Position numbers and translations under genes: made by a program. From Pseudomonadota bacterium (GTDB lineage Bacteria > Pseudomonadota > Gammaproteobacteria > Burkholderiales > Rhodocyclaceae): 64,000 bases of DNA. Where the stretch lies: the NCBI GenBank assembly GCA_029776255.1, contig JAKOTN010000026.1:62001-126000 (forward strand), written 5' to 3'. The first letter of the stretch is position 1. The number at the start of each line of letters is the position of its first letter. This document shows, in pieces, positions 10,639-20,045 of this stretch. The notes under the pieces were generated by a model. That model saw nothing but the letters and a program-made list of their open reading frames with translations, searched no databases and was not told the DNA's origin.

Positions 10639-11496
10639 ATGCACCCCTTACGTTTTCCTTGGCGTCGTTTTGTCGCACACGTTTCGAGCCGCTTCGTCGA
10701 AGAAAATTTCGACCAAACCAGTGCCAGCCTCGCCTTTACGACACTGCTGTCTCTAGTACCACTCGTTGCCGTGGTCCTCAGCATCGTCACCCTTGTCCCA
10801 TTTTTCCCAACCATTGTCCAACAACTCGATCTATTTCTCGCACGCAACCTGCTACCCGAGAGAAGTGCGGAAATGATCGTCAATCATGTCCTGCAGTTTT
10901 CCAAGAAAGCCGGCGAAGTCACGGCCGTTGGTTCCTTGGTGCTAGTGGCAACGGTACTTTTGCTATTACTCAGTATCGAGCGTGCTTTTAACCATGTCTG
11001 GTCGGTCGCGGATAACCGTCCGTGGTGGCAACGCCTGCGATTATTTGCCGGACTAGTCGCGTTATGGCCACTGGTAATCGCCTGCGTCGTCGTGGCCACT
11101 TCACACGCCGTCACCACGTCATTGGGCCTACTTGACGAACCCCCTTGGGTCCGGCAACTGCTACTGAAGATCTTGGGACTATCGGTTGCTGGCTTGTTTC
11201 TCGGTGGCCTTTACTACGCCCTCCCCAATACTCGAGTGGCGCCGCGTGACGCGCTATGGGCAGGCCTTTTTGCCTCCGTCATTTTTCTGATGATGCAAAA
11301 AGCTTTCGAATTGTATCTATCGAATGTCCCTTCTTATACAGCCGTGTATGGCGCCTTTGCCACCGTCCCACTGTTTCTTCTTTGGCTTTATTTGTCATGG
11401 GCGGTTGTACTTCTCGGCGCGTTGGTAGCTGCGACGCTTCCAGAATACAGGCGATCAGCCGACCCGGACCGGACAAACCAACTCGATAACAACTGA
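10639..11496 (+). CDS. yihY: YihY/BrkB family inner-membrane protein
   Basis: 285-aa multi-pass membrane protein of the YihY (formerly called RNase BN/BrkB) family; its biochemical role is not established. The N-terminal signature SASLAFTTLLSLVPLVAVVLS is present, followed by about six helices and the conserved YTAVYGAFATVPLFLLWLYLSW near the C-terminus. Divergent from the wrbA remnant, with only 19 bp between the two start codons, so the promoters must overlap the coding sequences. Length is typical of the short betaproteobacterial form. Confidence 0.9.
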   Translation: MHPLRFPWRRFVAHVSSRFVEENFDQTSASLAFTTLLSLVPLVAVVLSIVTLVPFFPTIVQQLDLFLARNLLPERSAEMIVNHVLQFSKKAGEVTAVGSLVLVATVLLLLLSIERAFNHVWSVADNRPWWQRLRLFAGLVALWPLVIACVVVATSHAVTTSLGLLDEPPWVRQLLLKILGLSVAGLFLGGLYYALPNTRVAPRDALWAGLFASVIFLMMQKAFELYLSNVPSYTAVYGAFATVPLFLLWLYLSWAVVLLGALVAATLPEYRRSADPDRTNQLDNN

Positions 11497-11528
11497 AACC
11501 ACACCAAAAAGCACCCCACGCACCTGAA

Positions 11529-13052
11529 TTAACAGGATGATTCGTCTGGCGAAATCGATAATATCTCGACACTACCCGTTTGTTCGTCTACCGCTGTGAC
11601 GAAAACTTCATGTATGGCGATATTCTTCCCATCAACGACCAGCAACAATTTCTTTTTTTTCTTAGGAATAGCCCCGGCAGCAACCACCAATAATTTTTGA
11701 GACCGTATTTTCTGAAGCTCTGGCAAGACCAGAACACGCAAATATTCGGCCCCCTTGGCGCCTTTCGTCTGCGCGAGAATCGCCGGAATTGCTTTAGGTG
11801 CAAGGATTTGTAGTCCGAGTTCAAGGTGCTCCGGGTTTTCTGAAACCGCCCAACGGGCAAGACAAATCTGCCAATCCCCGGTGGTACCGGAGCGAACGGC
11901 GACAACATCGCCGACCGACAACTTCCCCGTCTTGCCAGTCACATGCATCACCGCGTAGCCGTCCGGACTCTCGTTGGTAATCATCCAACTCGATAGCTCG
12001 ACCTCCGCGCCCTCGCCCGCCTTATAGAGACTCCAAAGACCGTCAATACCCGTCGCCAGAACCGTACGTTGATTTTGGCGGCGCCTGTTGTAGCGCCGCT
12101 TCCCAGAGTCACCCCAGCGACCCGCCAAACGACGCAAAACACCTAGCCCTGCGGAAGTCGCCGCGAAATCCGGCAGATTAATGTGCAGTGGAGGAGTACC
12201 CGCCTCTAATTCGGTGAGTTGCGCCTTCAAGAGTTTACTGATACGTTCGCAAGAAAAAAAAATCGGGGCGATTTCCCCCGCGACTATAAGCGGCTTACGG
12301 AGACACGAAAACGCGGCGATATCGCGGTCCGGATCAACCCAGAAACTGTCCGCCGCCACGACTGGCTTCATCTCTCCTATCTGGATCTGATCGGCAAAGC
12401 GCTCAAAATATGCTGCCAAGAACAGTACCTCGCGTGGCGTCAACGATGCGGGCTGGGAACAGCCTAACAACACGGCTGCGTGGTAAATGTGTTGCAGACT
12501 ACTCGATGCTCCATGCGGAACACGCCCATGCAAATCCAAACGCTGTGCGTATTGATATGTCTGATGTAATTGCCGCCAGACCCCTGTAGGTGCGGGAGAG
12601 GCAATCACGTTGCTGATCATCAGTTGATAGGCTAGTGCATGCAGACTTCGCCAAAGTGCGAGTTCTGGAGCATGCCGGGTATCGTTAAGATTTTCAGAAT
12701 TGAAAAGCGAAACGAGGGCAGAAGTTTGGTCCGCAAGTCCTTGCAATAGATCTAATACACTGCGCACCACCCGGCGCGACTTGCGTTCCACTGGAAGCAT
12801 CGAGTTGGTCAACGACGGCAGTATTCCAGCGATGACCAAGAAACCACGCTTATACAGACCATCTAGAGCACTGGCGCGCTGCTGAGGGGTAAAGGTGAGT
12901 TCGCTCAGGGAGTCAAGATGCGCGCGCAACGCGGGTAATTCGTCGATCGGATTCTGCGCCTGAGGTGACTCCAGCCAATGCGCCATCAATCGCGCTCCTG
13001 ACAGAGGCAGCGCAGATTCATCTCCCCCTGTGTTGAAAACAGTGTCGGTCAT
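11529..13052 (-). CDS. FimW-like protein with PilZ-type c-di-GMP motif
   Basis: A 507-aa soluble protein of a conserved but little-described family. The first about 300 residues are helical with no catalytic motif I recognise. Residues 320-370 carry a PilZ-type signature: R325-QNQ-R329 (RxxxR), then N360-E-S362-P-D-G365 (NxSxxG), the pair that binds cyclic di-GMP; a beta-rich C-terminal part follows. The layout resembles the c-di-GMP receptor FimW of Pseudomonas, which affects type IV pili and surface attachment; pilBCD are in this window at 36372-40198. Start ATG 13052 (MTDTVFNTGG) is chosen over an upstream in-frame start at 13178 because the extension looks non-coding. The C-terminus has an odd PKKKKK run. 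Confidence 0.7.
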   Translation of the reverse strand: MTDTVFNTGGDESALPLSGARLMAHWLESPQAQNPIDELPALRAHLDSLSELTFTPQQRASALDGLYKRGFLVIAGILPSLTNSMLPVERKSRRVVRSVLDLLQGLADQTSALVSLFNSENLNDTRHAPELALWRSLHALAYQLMISNVIASPAPTGVWRQLHQTYQYAQRLDLHGRVPHGASSSLQHIYHAAVLLGCSQPASLTPREVLFLAAYFERFADQIQIGEMKPVVAADSFWVDPDRDIAAFSCLRKPLIVAGEIAPIFFSCERISKLLKAQLTELEAGTPPLHINLPDFAATSAGLGVLRRLAGRWGDSGKRRYNRRRQNQRTVLATGIDGLWSLYKAGEGAEVELSSWMITNESPDGYAVMHVTGKTGKLSVGDVVAVRSGTTGDWQICLARWAVSENPEHLELGLQILAPKAIPAILAQTKGAKGAEYLRVLVLPELQKIRSQKLLVVAAGAIPKKKKKLLLVVDGKNIAIHEVFVTAVDEQTGSVEILSISPDESSC

Positions 13053-13189
13053 CGTGCTACTTGCCCAAAGGTTTTTTTGTGTTTTCGCGTTGTCGGGAGA
13101 ATAATCCAGCAGACGGAGACGGTCTCCACCCACCTTCCAACACACGCGCGCCAATTCGACTATCAGCCCCTCAACCAATCGTCCTGACG

Positions 13190-13195
13190 ATTATA
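13190..13195 (-). promoter_or_regulatory. Candidate -10 element for the FimW-like gene
   Basis: TATAAT on the minus strand in the 326-bp gap 13053-13378, about 140 bp before the ATG at 13052. No good -35 was found at 16-18 bp. The rest of the gap shows no gene apart from a 16-codon ORF near 13222, which I do not credit. Confidence 0.35.
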
Positions 13196-13378
13196 CTCGT
13201 GAGGCACATATACAGGGAAATGACTTATTTATTGGATCTAATTGAACTTCATCGTCGTAAGAACGCTTGATTTTTGGAATGCAAGACGCTCTCGCCGACG
13301 AAGATGGATTGGCGATTCACATTACTCTTTGACTCTGCCGGAGATAGCCCCAGATCACCGTGGCATCGACCATCGCGG

Positions 13379-13735
13379 CTATTTAGTGATCGCGGCGTTG
13401 CGACCAGAAAGCTGGTCGCTTAAACGAAATGCCGCTTCGCTGATTTGGCTGAGCGGCTTCTCGGCACAATAACGATTGATATACTGCTCGACACTAGCGC
13501 TTGATATTGCCGCGACTTGCTGGCCTCGATTCACGTAATTGTGGCCAGTCAAAACCCCACGTATCCAGGCCACGAAAAGCTGCCGTTGCTCGGTGTCGCT
13601 TATTGATGCCGACCATGATCGGCATGACATGTCATTGAAACCAAGGATCTTCAAAGGCGCTGTCACCCCAGCGCTAGCCACCTCGACGACGGCACACACC
13701 AGCATCGCATATCGGAACAACGCCCATTTAGGCAT
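13379..13735 (-). CDS. Small exported protein of unknown function
   Basis: 118 aa with a cleavable-looking signal peptide (hydrophobic ALFRYAMLVCAVVEVASAG, cut near residue 22). The mature part has two cysteines (DMSCRSW and NRYCAEKPL) that could form one disulfide, and a conserved-looking core FVAWIRGVLTGHNYVNRG. The arrangement recalls small helical periplasmic proteins in which a Cys-x-x-W helix and a second Cys-containing helix pack together, but I cannot name the family. It stands alone between the FimW-like gene and gmk, with its own upstream AT-rich region (13736-13800). Confidence 0.65.
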   Translation of the reverse strand: MPKWALFRYAMLVCAVVEVASAGVTAPLKILGFNDMSCRSWSASISDTEQRQLFVAWIRGVLTGHNYVNRGQQVAAISSASVEQYINRYCAEKPLSQISEAAFRLSDQLSGRNAAITK

Positions 13736-13942
13736 CGAGAGACTCCTCGCCTACAAATATTCAAGATATGATCATTTTTCTGTGTTGATCGACGAACGTC
13801 GATGTCTAAATCAATAAATTGTAATCATCGTTGTAATGCCGCCATGTGTTTTGTCGGGTCTACAAAATGTTCTGCTCCGGCATAAACCAAGGTGACAAAA
13901 AAGCCGTATGTACAATTTCGCCACCATTTTGTTAAAAAACAT

Positions 13943-14551
13943 ATGCTTGGAAATTTATTTATTGTCACAGCCCCGTCTGGCGCAGGAAAGACCACTTTGG
14001 TTCGTTTGCTGCTGGAAAATGATCCGTCCATCCGAGTGTCGATTTCCCACACTACGCGCGCGCCTCGAAAGGGCGAGCATGACGGGCTCGATTACCACTT
14101 TATCAGCGAGCGAAGCTTTCTGGACAAAATCGGGAACGCGGATTTCATCGAATGGGCGCAGGTGCATGGAAACTATTACGGCACCTCGCGCAGCGGGATT
14201 GAATCGGTCTTGGATATCGGTCAGGACGTATTACTCGAAATCGACTGGCAGGGCGCCCGACAGATCAGGAAACTGTTCCCACAGGCTATCGGCATCTTCA
14301 TTTTGCCACCGTCACAGGAGGAACTGGAACGTCGCCTGCGCGCTCGCGCCACGGATGACGACACCACGATAACGCGTCGCATTACAACGGCGCGAGAGGA
14401 GATGCGGCATGTCGCCGAATTCGACTATGTTATCATCAACGACCAACTGCAGCGTGCGCTGCACGAGTTGCTGGCGGTGGTGCGCGCATCGCGTCTGCTT
14501 TTTCTTGCGCAAAAGCATCGCCACTCCAATCTTTTTGCATCAATCGTCTGA
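13943..14551 (+). CDS. gmk: Guanylate kinase
   Basis: 202-aa guanylate kinase phosphorylating GMP to GDP with ATP. The P-loop [10 protein letters not shown] is near the N-terminus; the GMP-binding segment [21 protein letters not shown] is conserved; [13 protein letters not shown] follows. ATG 13943 ([11 protein letters not shown]) gives the family length; a GTG at 13892 would add 17 unlikely residues. No strong ribosome-binding site precedes either. Directly followed by rpoZ and spoT, the conserved gmk-rpoZ-spoT order linking guanine nucleotide supply with (p)ppGpp metabolism. Confidence 0.95.
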   Translation: MLGNLFIVTAPSGAGKTTLVRLLLENDPSIRVSISHTTRAPRKGEHDGLDYHFISERSFLDKIGNADFIEWAQVHGNYYGTSRSGIESVLDIGQDVLLEIDWQGARQIRKLFPQAIGIFILPPSQEELERRLRARATDDDTTITRRITTAREEMRHVAEFDYVIINDQLQRALHELLAVVRASRLLFLAQKHRHSNLFASIV

Positions 14552-14568
14552 TCAACAGGGAGGTTTGC

Positions 14569-14775
14569 ATGGCACGAGTGACCGTAGACGATTGTCTTCA
14601 TCGGATTCCAAATCGTTTTCAAATGACTTTGGCGGCAACGTATCGGGCTCGTCAGATTGCCGCCGGAGCATCGCCCCTGGTCGATGCGGGCCGCGACAAG
14701 CCGACAGTTATTGCCCTTCGCGAAATTGCGATCGGAAAAGTCGGCCTGGAAGTTCTCAACCGCGGCCAAGCCTGA
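14569..14775 (+). CDS. rpoZ: RNA polymerase omega subunit
   Basis: 68-aa omega subunit, which helps assemble and stabilise beta-prime and forms part of a ppGpp-binding site on RNA polymerase. [20 protein letters not shown] and the [11 protein letters not shown] segment are the family hallmarks. It starts 17 bp after gmk, with AGGGAGGTTTGC as a strong ribosome-binding site. The C-terminus is short, as in other betaproteobacteria. Confidence 0.95.
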   Translation: MARVTVDDCLHRIPNRFQMTLAATYRARQIAAGASPLVDAGRDKPTVIALREIAIGKVGLEVLNRGQA

Positions 14776-14833
14776 TACGACGGCTTCGCGGATTGCCCCC
14801 CGAGCAACCGCGGATACAGTCGTCGCGACGACA

Positions 14834-17014
14834 ATGTCGGCGAACGTTCTGATGTCGGATCTCACACAGGACCGGCCCAATCCCGAAGAGGACCCCGCTT
14901 ATCGGGCTTTCGTCGGCGCCTTGGGTTACTTGCTGCCGGAAGAGATTCGGGTCGTTCGAAACGCTTACCTATTCAGCGAAGAGGCGCACCGAGGACAAAG
15001 ACGACTATCCGGGGAGGCATACATCACGCACCCTCTAGCCGTCGCTAGCGCGCTGGCCGAATGGCAAATGGATGTCGAGGGGGTCGTCGCCGCTCTGCTG
15101 CACGATGTCATGGAAGATACGGCCGTCGGAAAAGCGGAAATCGCCACACGTTTCGGCAAGCCGGTCGCCGATCTGGTGGACGGGCTGTCGAAGCTCGATA
15201 AAATCGAGTTTCAGTCGTACGAAGAGGCTCAAGCAGAGAATTTCAGAAAGATGCTGATGGCAATGGCGCGCGATTTGCGCGTGGTGCTAATCAAACTGGC
15301 CGACCGTCAGCACAACTTGCAAACCATGTCCGCTGTGCGACCGGACAAGCGGCGACGTATCGCACGCGAAACCTTGGAAATTTATGCCCCGATAGCCAAC
15401 CGGCTTGGGTTGAACAAGTTATTTCGTGAGTTGCAGGATCTTTCGTTCCAACTGATTTACCCAATGCGAGCTCGCGTGCTCGGACGTGCATTAAAAGCGG
15501 CGCGCGGCAACCGACGGGAGCTGCTATCGCGAATTCTCGAAGGTCTTGAAAACAAACTGCGTCACGATGGGATCGCCGCGCGAGTCGTTGGCAGGGAGAA
15601 GAGTCTCTATTCGATCTATCGCAAGATGCTCGACAAGCGCTTGTCTTTTTCGCAGGTGCTTGATGTTTATGGATTTCGCGTCCTGGTGAGCGACATACCG
15701 ACAGCCTATCTTTCCCTAGGCGCGCTGCATGCCTTATACAAACCGGTTCCGGGAAAATTCAAAGACTACATCGCCATCCCAAAACCGAACGGCTATCAGT
15801 CCTTGCACACCACATTAATTGGTCCGCATGGCACGCCTTTCGAATTGCAAATCCGCACCGAGAGTATGGACAATGTAGCCCAAGAGGGTGTTGCTTCGCA
15901 CTGGCTGTACAAAGACAGCGAGGATTTTGGTGCCGACTTGCAACAAAAAACCACCACATGGTTCCACTCGCTGCTCGACCTGCAAAGCACGGCTGGCGAC
16001 TCTTCCGAGTTTTTCGAACACGTCAAGGTCGACCTGTTCCCGCACGAAATTTATGTATTTACACCCAAAGGGCGAATCATTGCTCTGCCGCGTGGCGCAA
16101 CACCGATTGATCTGGCCTACGCGGTCCATACCGACATTGGCAATCACTGCGTCGCTGCGCAGATCAATTTTCATCTGATGCCGCTGAATACCGAGTTGAC
16201 GAACGGTGATCGCGTGGAGATTGTCACCGCTGCCGATGCACACCCGAACGCCGTCTGGCTGGGTTTCGTCAAAACTGGCAGAGCGCGCAGCAAAATTCGC
16301 CATTATCTAAAAACATCTCACCAGGATGAATCGACCGCACTAGGCGAAAAAATGTTGGACCAGGAACTACGCGCGCTTGGCGTGGCGGCCTCGGAAGTTC
16401 CAGTCTCGAGTTGGAAGAACGTGCTCCGCGACTCCGGCAACAAATTAATCAAGGAAGTGTATGCCGATATCGGCTTAGGCTTCCGGCTTGCCGGTGTCGT
16501 TGCGAGACGTCTACTAGCAAGAGACGACCCAACTCAACCGGCTGGTAAGACATCGGCCTCGCTGATCATACGCGGTAGCGAGGGCATGGCTGTCCAGTTT
16601 GCTCCCTGCTGCCAACCCATCCCGGGCGATCCGATCATCGGTTCAATTTGGAAAGGTAAGGGACTCGTCGTTCACACGCACGATTGCCCAGCTATCCGTA
16701 AAGCGCGCAGTAGTAAGCCGACAAACTGGATCAATGTCGAATGGGAACCTGAGCCGGGCAAACTGTTCAGCGTTCGCCTGCGAATCATGGTCCACAATAC
16801 CGTGGGCGCCCTGGGGCGGATTGCCACTGAGATATCGCGCACGGGGACGAATATCGAGCACATCAAGATGGATGAAAAACATCCGGGACTGTATACCACA
16901 CTGCATTTCACCGTCCAGGTAGCTGGCCGTACCTCGCTGGCACGCTTGATGCGTAGTTTGCGGCGCATTCCGGAAGTGGTCCGCATTACTCGCGACCAAG
17001 GATTGCCTGCTTGA
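14834..17014 (+). CDS. spoT: Bifunctional (p)ppGpp synthetase/hydrolase SpoT
   Basis: 726-aa stringent-response enzyme. Domains in order: HD hydrolase (about 35-190) with H52, H66 and the catalytic H90-D91 in ALLHDVMEDT, so ppGpp hydrolysis should be intact; synthetase (about 230-365) with REKSLYSIYRKM, DVYGFRVLV, NGYQSLHTTL and FELQIRT; TGS (about 400-460, EIYVFTPKGRIIALP); a C-terminal zinc-finger/helical region containing FAPCCQPIPGD; and an ACT domain (about 650-720). ATG 14834 is the first good start after rpoZ; ATG 14852 is a close alternative. The stop overlaps the dadA TTG. Confidence 0.95.
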   Translation: MSANVLMSDLTQDRPNPEEDPAYRAFVGALGYLLPEEIRVVRNAYLFSEEAHRGQRRLSGEAYITHPLAVASALAEWQMDVEGVVAALLHDVMEDTAVGKAEIATRFGKPVADLVDGLSKLDKIEFQSYEEAQAENFRKMLMAMARDLRVVLIKLADRQHNLQTMSAVRPDKRRRIARETLEIYAPIANRLGLNKLFRELQDLSFQLIYPMRARVLGRALKAARGNRRELLSRILEGLENKLRHDGIAARVVGREKSLYSIYRKMLDKRLSFSQVLDVYGFRVLVSDIPTAYLSLGALHALYKPVPGKFKDYIAIPKPNGYQSLHTTLIGPHGTPFELQIRTESMDNVAQEGVASHWLYKDSEDFGADLQQKTTTWFHSLLDLQSTAGDSSEFFEHVKVDLFPHEIYVFTPKGRIIALPRGATPIDLAYAVHTDIGNHCVAAQINFHLMPLNTELTNGDRVEIVTAADAHPNAVWLGFVKTGRARSKIRHYLKTSHQDESTALGEKMLDQELRALGVAASEVPVSSWKNVLRDSGNKLIKEVYADIGLGFRLAGVVARRLLARDDPTQPAGKTSASLIIRGSEGMAVQFAPCCQPIPGDPIIGSIWKGKGLVVHTHDCPAIRKARSSKPTNWINVEWEPEPGKLFSVRLRIMVHNTVGALGRIATEISRTGTNIEHIKMDEKHPGLYTTLHFTVQVAGRTSLARLMRSLRRIPEVVRITRDQGLPA

Positions 17015-18246
17015 AGATTCTGGTTCTCGGCGCCGGCGTCGTTGGCGTAACCAGCGCGTGGTATCTGGTCAATGACGGGCACCAAGTGACCGTTATTGAT
17101 CGCCAACCTGAGGCCGCGCTGGAGACCAGCTTCGCCAACGGCGGGCAGATTTCCGTTTCGCATGCCGAGCCGTGGGCCAACCCCCATGCTCCGCTACGCG
17201 CGCTGACCTGGATGGGGCGCGAAGACGCGCCCTTGCTGTTCCGCCTACGCTGGGATGCCGCCCTTCTCGATTGGAGTCTTCGCTTCCTGCGCGAATGCAC
17301 ACCTCAGCGCACGCGTGCGAATATGCGCCAAATCGTCACCCTCGCGCTGTACAGCCGCCGCTGCCTGCAATCTTTACGCGACGACACCGGACTGGCATAC
17401 GATCACCTCCAACGCGGCATCCTGCACGTTTACACCGATCAACACGAATTCTCCAAGGCGGTGACGGTAGCGACGGTGATGCGGAAATTCGGCTGCGACC
17501 GGCAAACGGTTTCCGCCGACGAGTGCGTCGCCATCGAACCGGCACTTGCGCCAGCCCGATCGCGACTAGTGGGAGGAGATTACAACCGTGAAGACGAATC
17601 CGGCGACGCTCATCGCTTCACCCAAGAACTGGCGGCGCGGTGTGCGATCAAAGGCGTCAGCTTTCGCTACGGCGTCCACATCGAAGACTTACTCATGGAA
17701 AACGGCCGCATCCGTGGGGTGCTCGCATCTAAAGAGTTATTTAAAGCAGATGCTTACATCGCATCCCTTGGTAGCTACACGCCACTACTGTTGCGCCGAA
17801 TCGGCCTGCGGCTGCCTGTATATCCGGCAAAAGGATACTCGGCGACCGTGCCACTAGGCACCGACAGCGTGGCACCTAGCGTCAGCCTGACCGACGACGG
17901 CCATAAACTCGTATTTTCAAGGCTCGGACAACGTCTGCGCATCGCCGGCACGGCTGAATTCAATGGCTACGACACCGAACTCAACGCCACACGTTGCCAT
18001 GCCTTGATCAACCGGGCAACCGAATTGTTTCCAAAACTACGACCGGCTGGCGAGCCTGTCTTCTGGTGCGGCCTGCGGCCTGCGACGCCCTCCAATGTGC
18101 CGCTGATTGGACGGTCGCCAATTGACAACCTCTATCTCAACACCGGCCACGGAACTCTCGGTTGGACCATGGCTTGCGGCTCTGGGGCCGCGTTAGCCGA
18201 CATCATCGGTGGCCGGACACCAGAGCCGGCATTCAGATTTCTTTGA
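17011..18246 (+). CDS. dadA: D-amino acid dehydrogenase, small-subunit type
   Basis: 411-aa FAD-dependent dehydrogenase of the DadA family (oxidises D-amino acids such as D-Ala to the 2-oxo acid, passing electrons to the respiratory chain). The N-terminal dinucleotide fold reads KILVLGAGVVGVTSAWYL; the FANGGQISVSHAEPWANP segment is typical of DadA; the C-terminal FAD loop is LNTGHGTLGWTMACGSG. It starts with TTG at 17011, overlapping the spoT stop (TTGA), so it is translationally coupled. No dadX racemase is nearby. Confidence 0.88.
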   Translation: MKILVLGAGVVGVTSAWYLVNDGHQVTVIDRQPEAALETSFANGGQISVSHAEPWANPHAPLRALTWMGREDAPLLFRLRWDAALLDWSLRFLRECTPQRTRANMRQIVTLALYSRRCLQSLRDDTGLAYDHLQRGILHVYTDQHEFSKAVTVATVMRKFGCDRQTVSADECVAIEPALAPARSRLVGGDYNREDESGDAHRFTQELAARCAIKGVSFRYGVHIEDLLMENGRIRGVLASKELFKADAYIASLGSYTPLLLRRIGLRLPVYPAKGYSATVPLGTDSVAPSVSLTDDGHKLVFSRLGQRLRIAGTAEFNGYDTELNATRCHALINRATELFPKLRPAGEPVFWCGLRPATPSNVPLIGRSPIDNLYLNTGHGTLGWTMACGSGAALADIIGGRTPEPAFRFL

Positions 18247-18261
18247 AGTTGAGAACATAAT

Positions 18262-19056
18262 ATGACAACAGTCACTTATGACCTGGCCGGACACGTAGCC
18301 ACCGTGACCCTGAACCGGCCACAGGTACTGAATGCGCTCAATGTAACGATGATCGCCGATCTGAGCGCGGCGACCGCGCGCGCCGCTTCCGACCCGGGAG
18401 TGCGAGTCGTTGTCGTCAAGGGAGCGGGAGATCATTTCATGGCTGGCGGGGACTTGAGCTGGTTTCGAGAGCAACTGCGCCTGCCGGCTGAGGAGCGAAG
18501 AACAGTTTTCGAAGAGGTGATCGCCTCCGTTCACGCTTCGATACTCACTCTCAAGAACATGGACAAACCGGTTCTTGGTGTCGTGCATGGCGCCGTGGCC
18601 GGTTTCGGTATGTCGCTGATGATGGCTTGCGACTTGGTCGTGGCCGCGGACAATACGTATTTCACGCTAGCGTACAGCACCATCGCACTATCCCCGGACG
18701 GTGGAGCCACATGGTCCCTGCCACGTCAAGTCGGGCTCAAACAGGCGATGGAAATCGCTTTATTAGGCGACCGTTTTCCGGCAACGCGCGCCTTGTCTCT
18801 TGGCTTAATCAATCGGATTGTGCCATTGGCACAATTGACAGCCGAAACGAACGCACTGGCAACGCGCCTTGCCGCCGGCCCCACGAAAGCCATGGCGCGA
18901 ACAAAAATACTTATAAATCAATCTATTAATAATACACTGGAAAATCAACTGCAAGCCGAACAACATGCGTTTGCCAACTGTGGCGCTGAAGCCGATTTCA
19001 GTGAAGGATTGGCAGCCTTCTTCGAACGTCGAAAACCGGACTACCTGGGAAGTTAG
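18262..19056 (+). CDS. Enoyl-CoA hydratase/isomerase family (PaaG-like)
   Basis: 264-aa crotonase-fold protein acting on acyl-CoA. The oxyanion-hole motif is AGGDLSWF (about residues 65-72) and HGAVAGFGMSLMMACDLVVA (about 112-131). The position of hydratase Glu144 is not acidic, while IALSPDGGATW provides an Asp like that of PaaG-type isomerases, so isomerase or related activity is as likely as hydration. It starts 15 bp after dadA and is followed 9 bp later by tatD. Exact substrate unknown. Confidence 0.85.
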   Translation: MTTVTYDLAGHVATVTLNRPQVLNALNVTMIADLSAATARAASDPGVRVVVVKGAGDHFMAGGDLSWFREQLRLPAEERRTVFEEVIASVHASILTLKNMDKPVLGVVHGAVAGFGMSLMMACDLVVAADNTYFTLAYSTIALSPDGGATWSLPRQVGLKQAMEIALLGDRFPATRALSLGLINRIVPLAQLTAETNALATRLAAGPTKAMARTKILINQSINNTLENQLQAEQHAFANCGAEADFSEGLAAFFERRKPDYLGS

Positions 19057-19065
19057 GCGCACAAC

Positions 19066-19854
19066 ATGCTGGTTGACACCCACTGCCACCTTGCGGCGAG
19101 GGAATTCGATCCCGATCGAGAAGCGGTACTCACGGCAGCGCGTGCAGTTGGCGTGTCAAAAATCGTTATACCGGCGGTGGATACGACGGACTTCGTAAAC
19201 GTACGTGATTGTTGTAAAAAATATGCCGAATGCTTTCCTGCTTACGGGATTCACCCTCTCTATGTTGCCCAAGCAAATGATGGCGACCTGGCGACATTGC
19301 GGGAATGGCTATTGGCACGTACAACTCGCGCACCGGTTGCAGTCGCTGTAGGCGAGATTGGCCTTGATCTGCATATGGCCAATACCGATCTCAAACGTCA
19401 AGAATATTTTTTCACCGAACAACTTAAAATCGCCCGCAATGCGAACCTACCGGTATTGCTGCATATTCGTCGTGCGGGAGACTTGATACTCAAGCATTTA
19501 CGTCGAATTCATGTTCGCGGCGGTATCGCACATGCCTTCAATGGCAGCGACCAGCAAGCAAAAGAATTCGTCAACCTTGGCTTCAAACTCGGTTTCGGTG
19601 GCGCCATGACATACACGGGATCGACCCGCATTCGCCGGCTGGCCACCTCTTTGCCAATCGAAAACATTGTGCTGGAAACGGATGCTCCAGACATGCCTCC
19701 CGAATGGAGTACTGGTACACGCAACGAGCCCGCGACCTTGGCGACAATCAATCATATGCTTTCGGAATTGCGCGGAATCGATGCCGACGAACTGTCTGAA
19801 CGGACTTCCGCCAACGCGATGACGGCCCTACCCCAGTTGCGTTCGCCCGGATGA
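19066..19854 (+). CDS. tatD: TatD family metal-dependent hydrolase
   Basis: 262-aa TIM-barrel hydrolase (TatD family, 3'-5' exonuclease/DNase type). Metal ligands are visible: VDTHCHL (HxH, residues 6-8), GEIGLDLH (Glu), LLHIRRAG (His), HAFNGS (His) and the Asp in ETDAPDMPP. Length is normal. Probably co-transcribed with the upstream crotonase gene. The next gene, rquA, starts 191 bp further on. Confidence 0.9.
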   Translation: MLVDTHCHLAAREFDPDREAVLTAARAVGVSKIVIPAVDTTDFVNVRDCCKKYAECFPAYGIHPLYVAQANDGDLATLREWLLARTTRAPVAVAVGEIGLDLHMANTDLKRQEYFFTEQLKIARNANLPVLLHIRRAGDLILKHLRRIHVRGGIAHAFNGSDQQAKEFVNLGFKLGFGGAMTYTGSTRIRRLATSLPIENIVLETDAPDMPPEWSTGTRNEPATLATINHMLSELRGIDADELSERTSANAMTALPQLRSPG

Positions 19855-20045
19855 TCGGTTAGGGTACGCCCTGACGGCTTTGGTTTTCCCGCTTTCCGCA
19901 AGGTCAACCAGTTGCTCCCGAGATATGCGCTGAACCAATCGACGGTGGCCCTGTTCTGGCCAGCGCGAAATAAAAACACACGAATGTGTCGGCCGTACCG
20001 ATTTCGAAGGACACCTCGCCCGACGCAAACGTTGGCATCCTCCAC
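19855..20045 (+). other. 191-bp gap upstream of rquA
   Basis: No gene recognised. The rquA frame is open back to a GTG at 19986, which would add 20 residues. No FNR/Anr-type TTGAT-N4-ATCAA site was seen here or in the 20805-20899 gap, although oxygen control of rquA-frd would be expected. Confidence 0.4.

Noticed and set aside
13222-13270. 16-codon ORF (MTYLLDLIELHRRKNA) with an AGGGAA upstream
   Set aside because: Too short, with no neighbour that needs a leader peptide in that direction.
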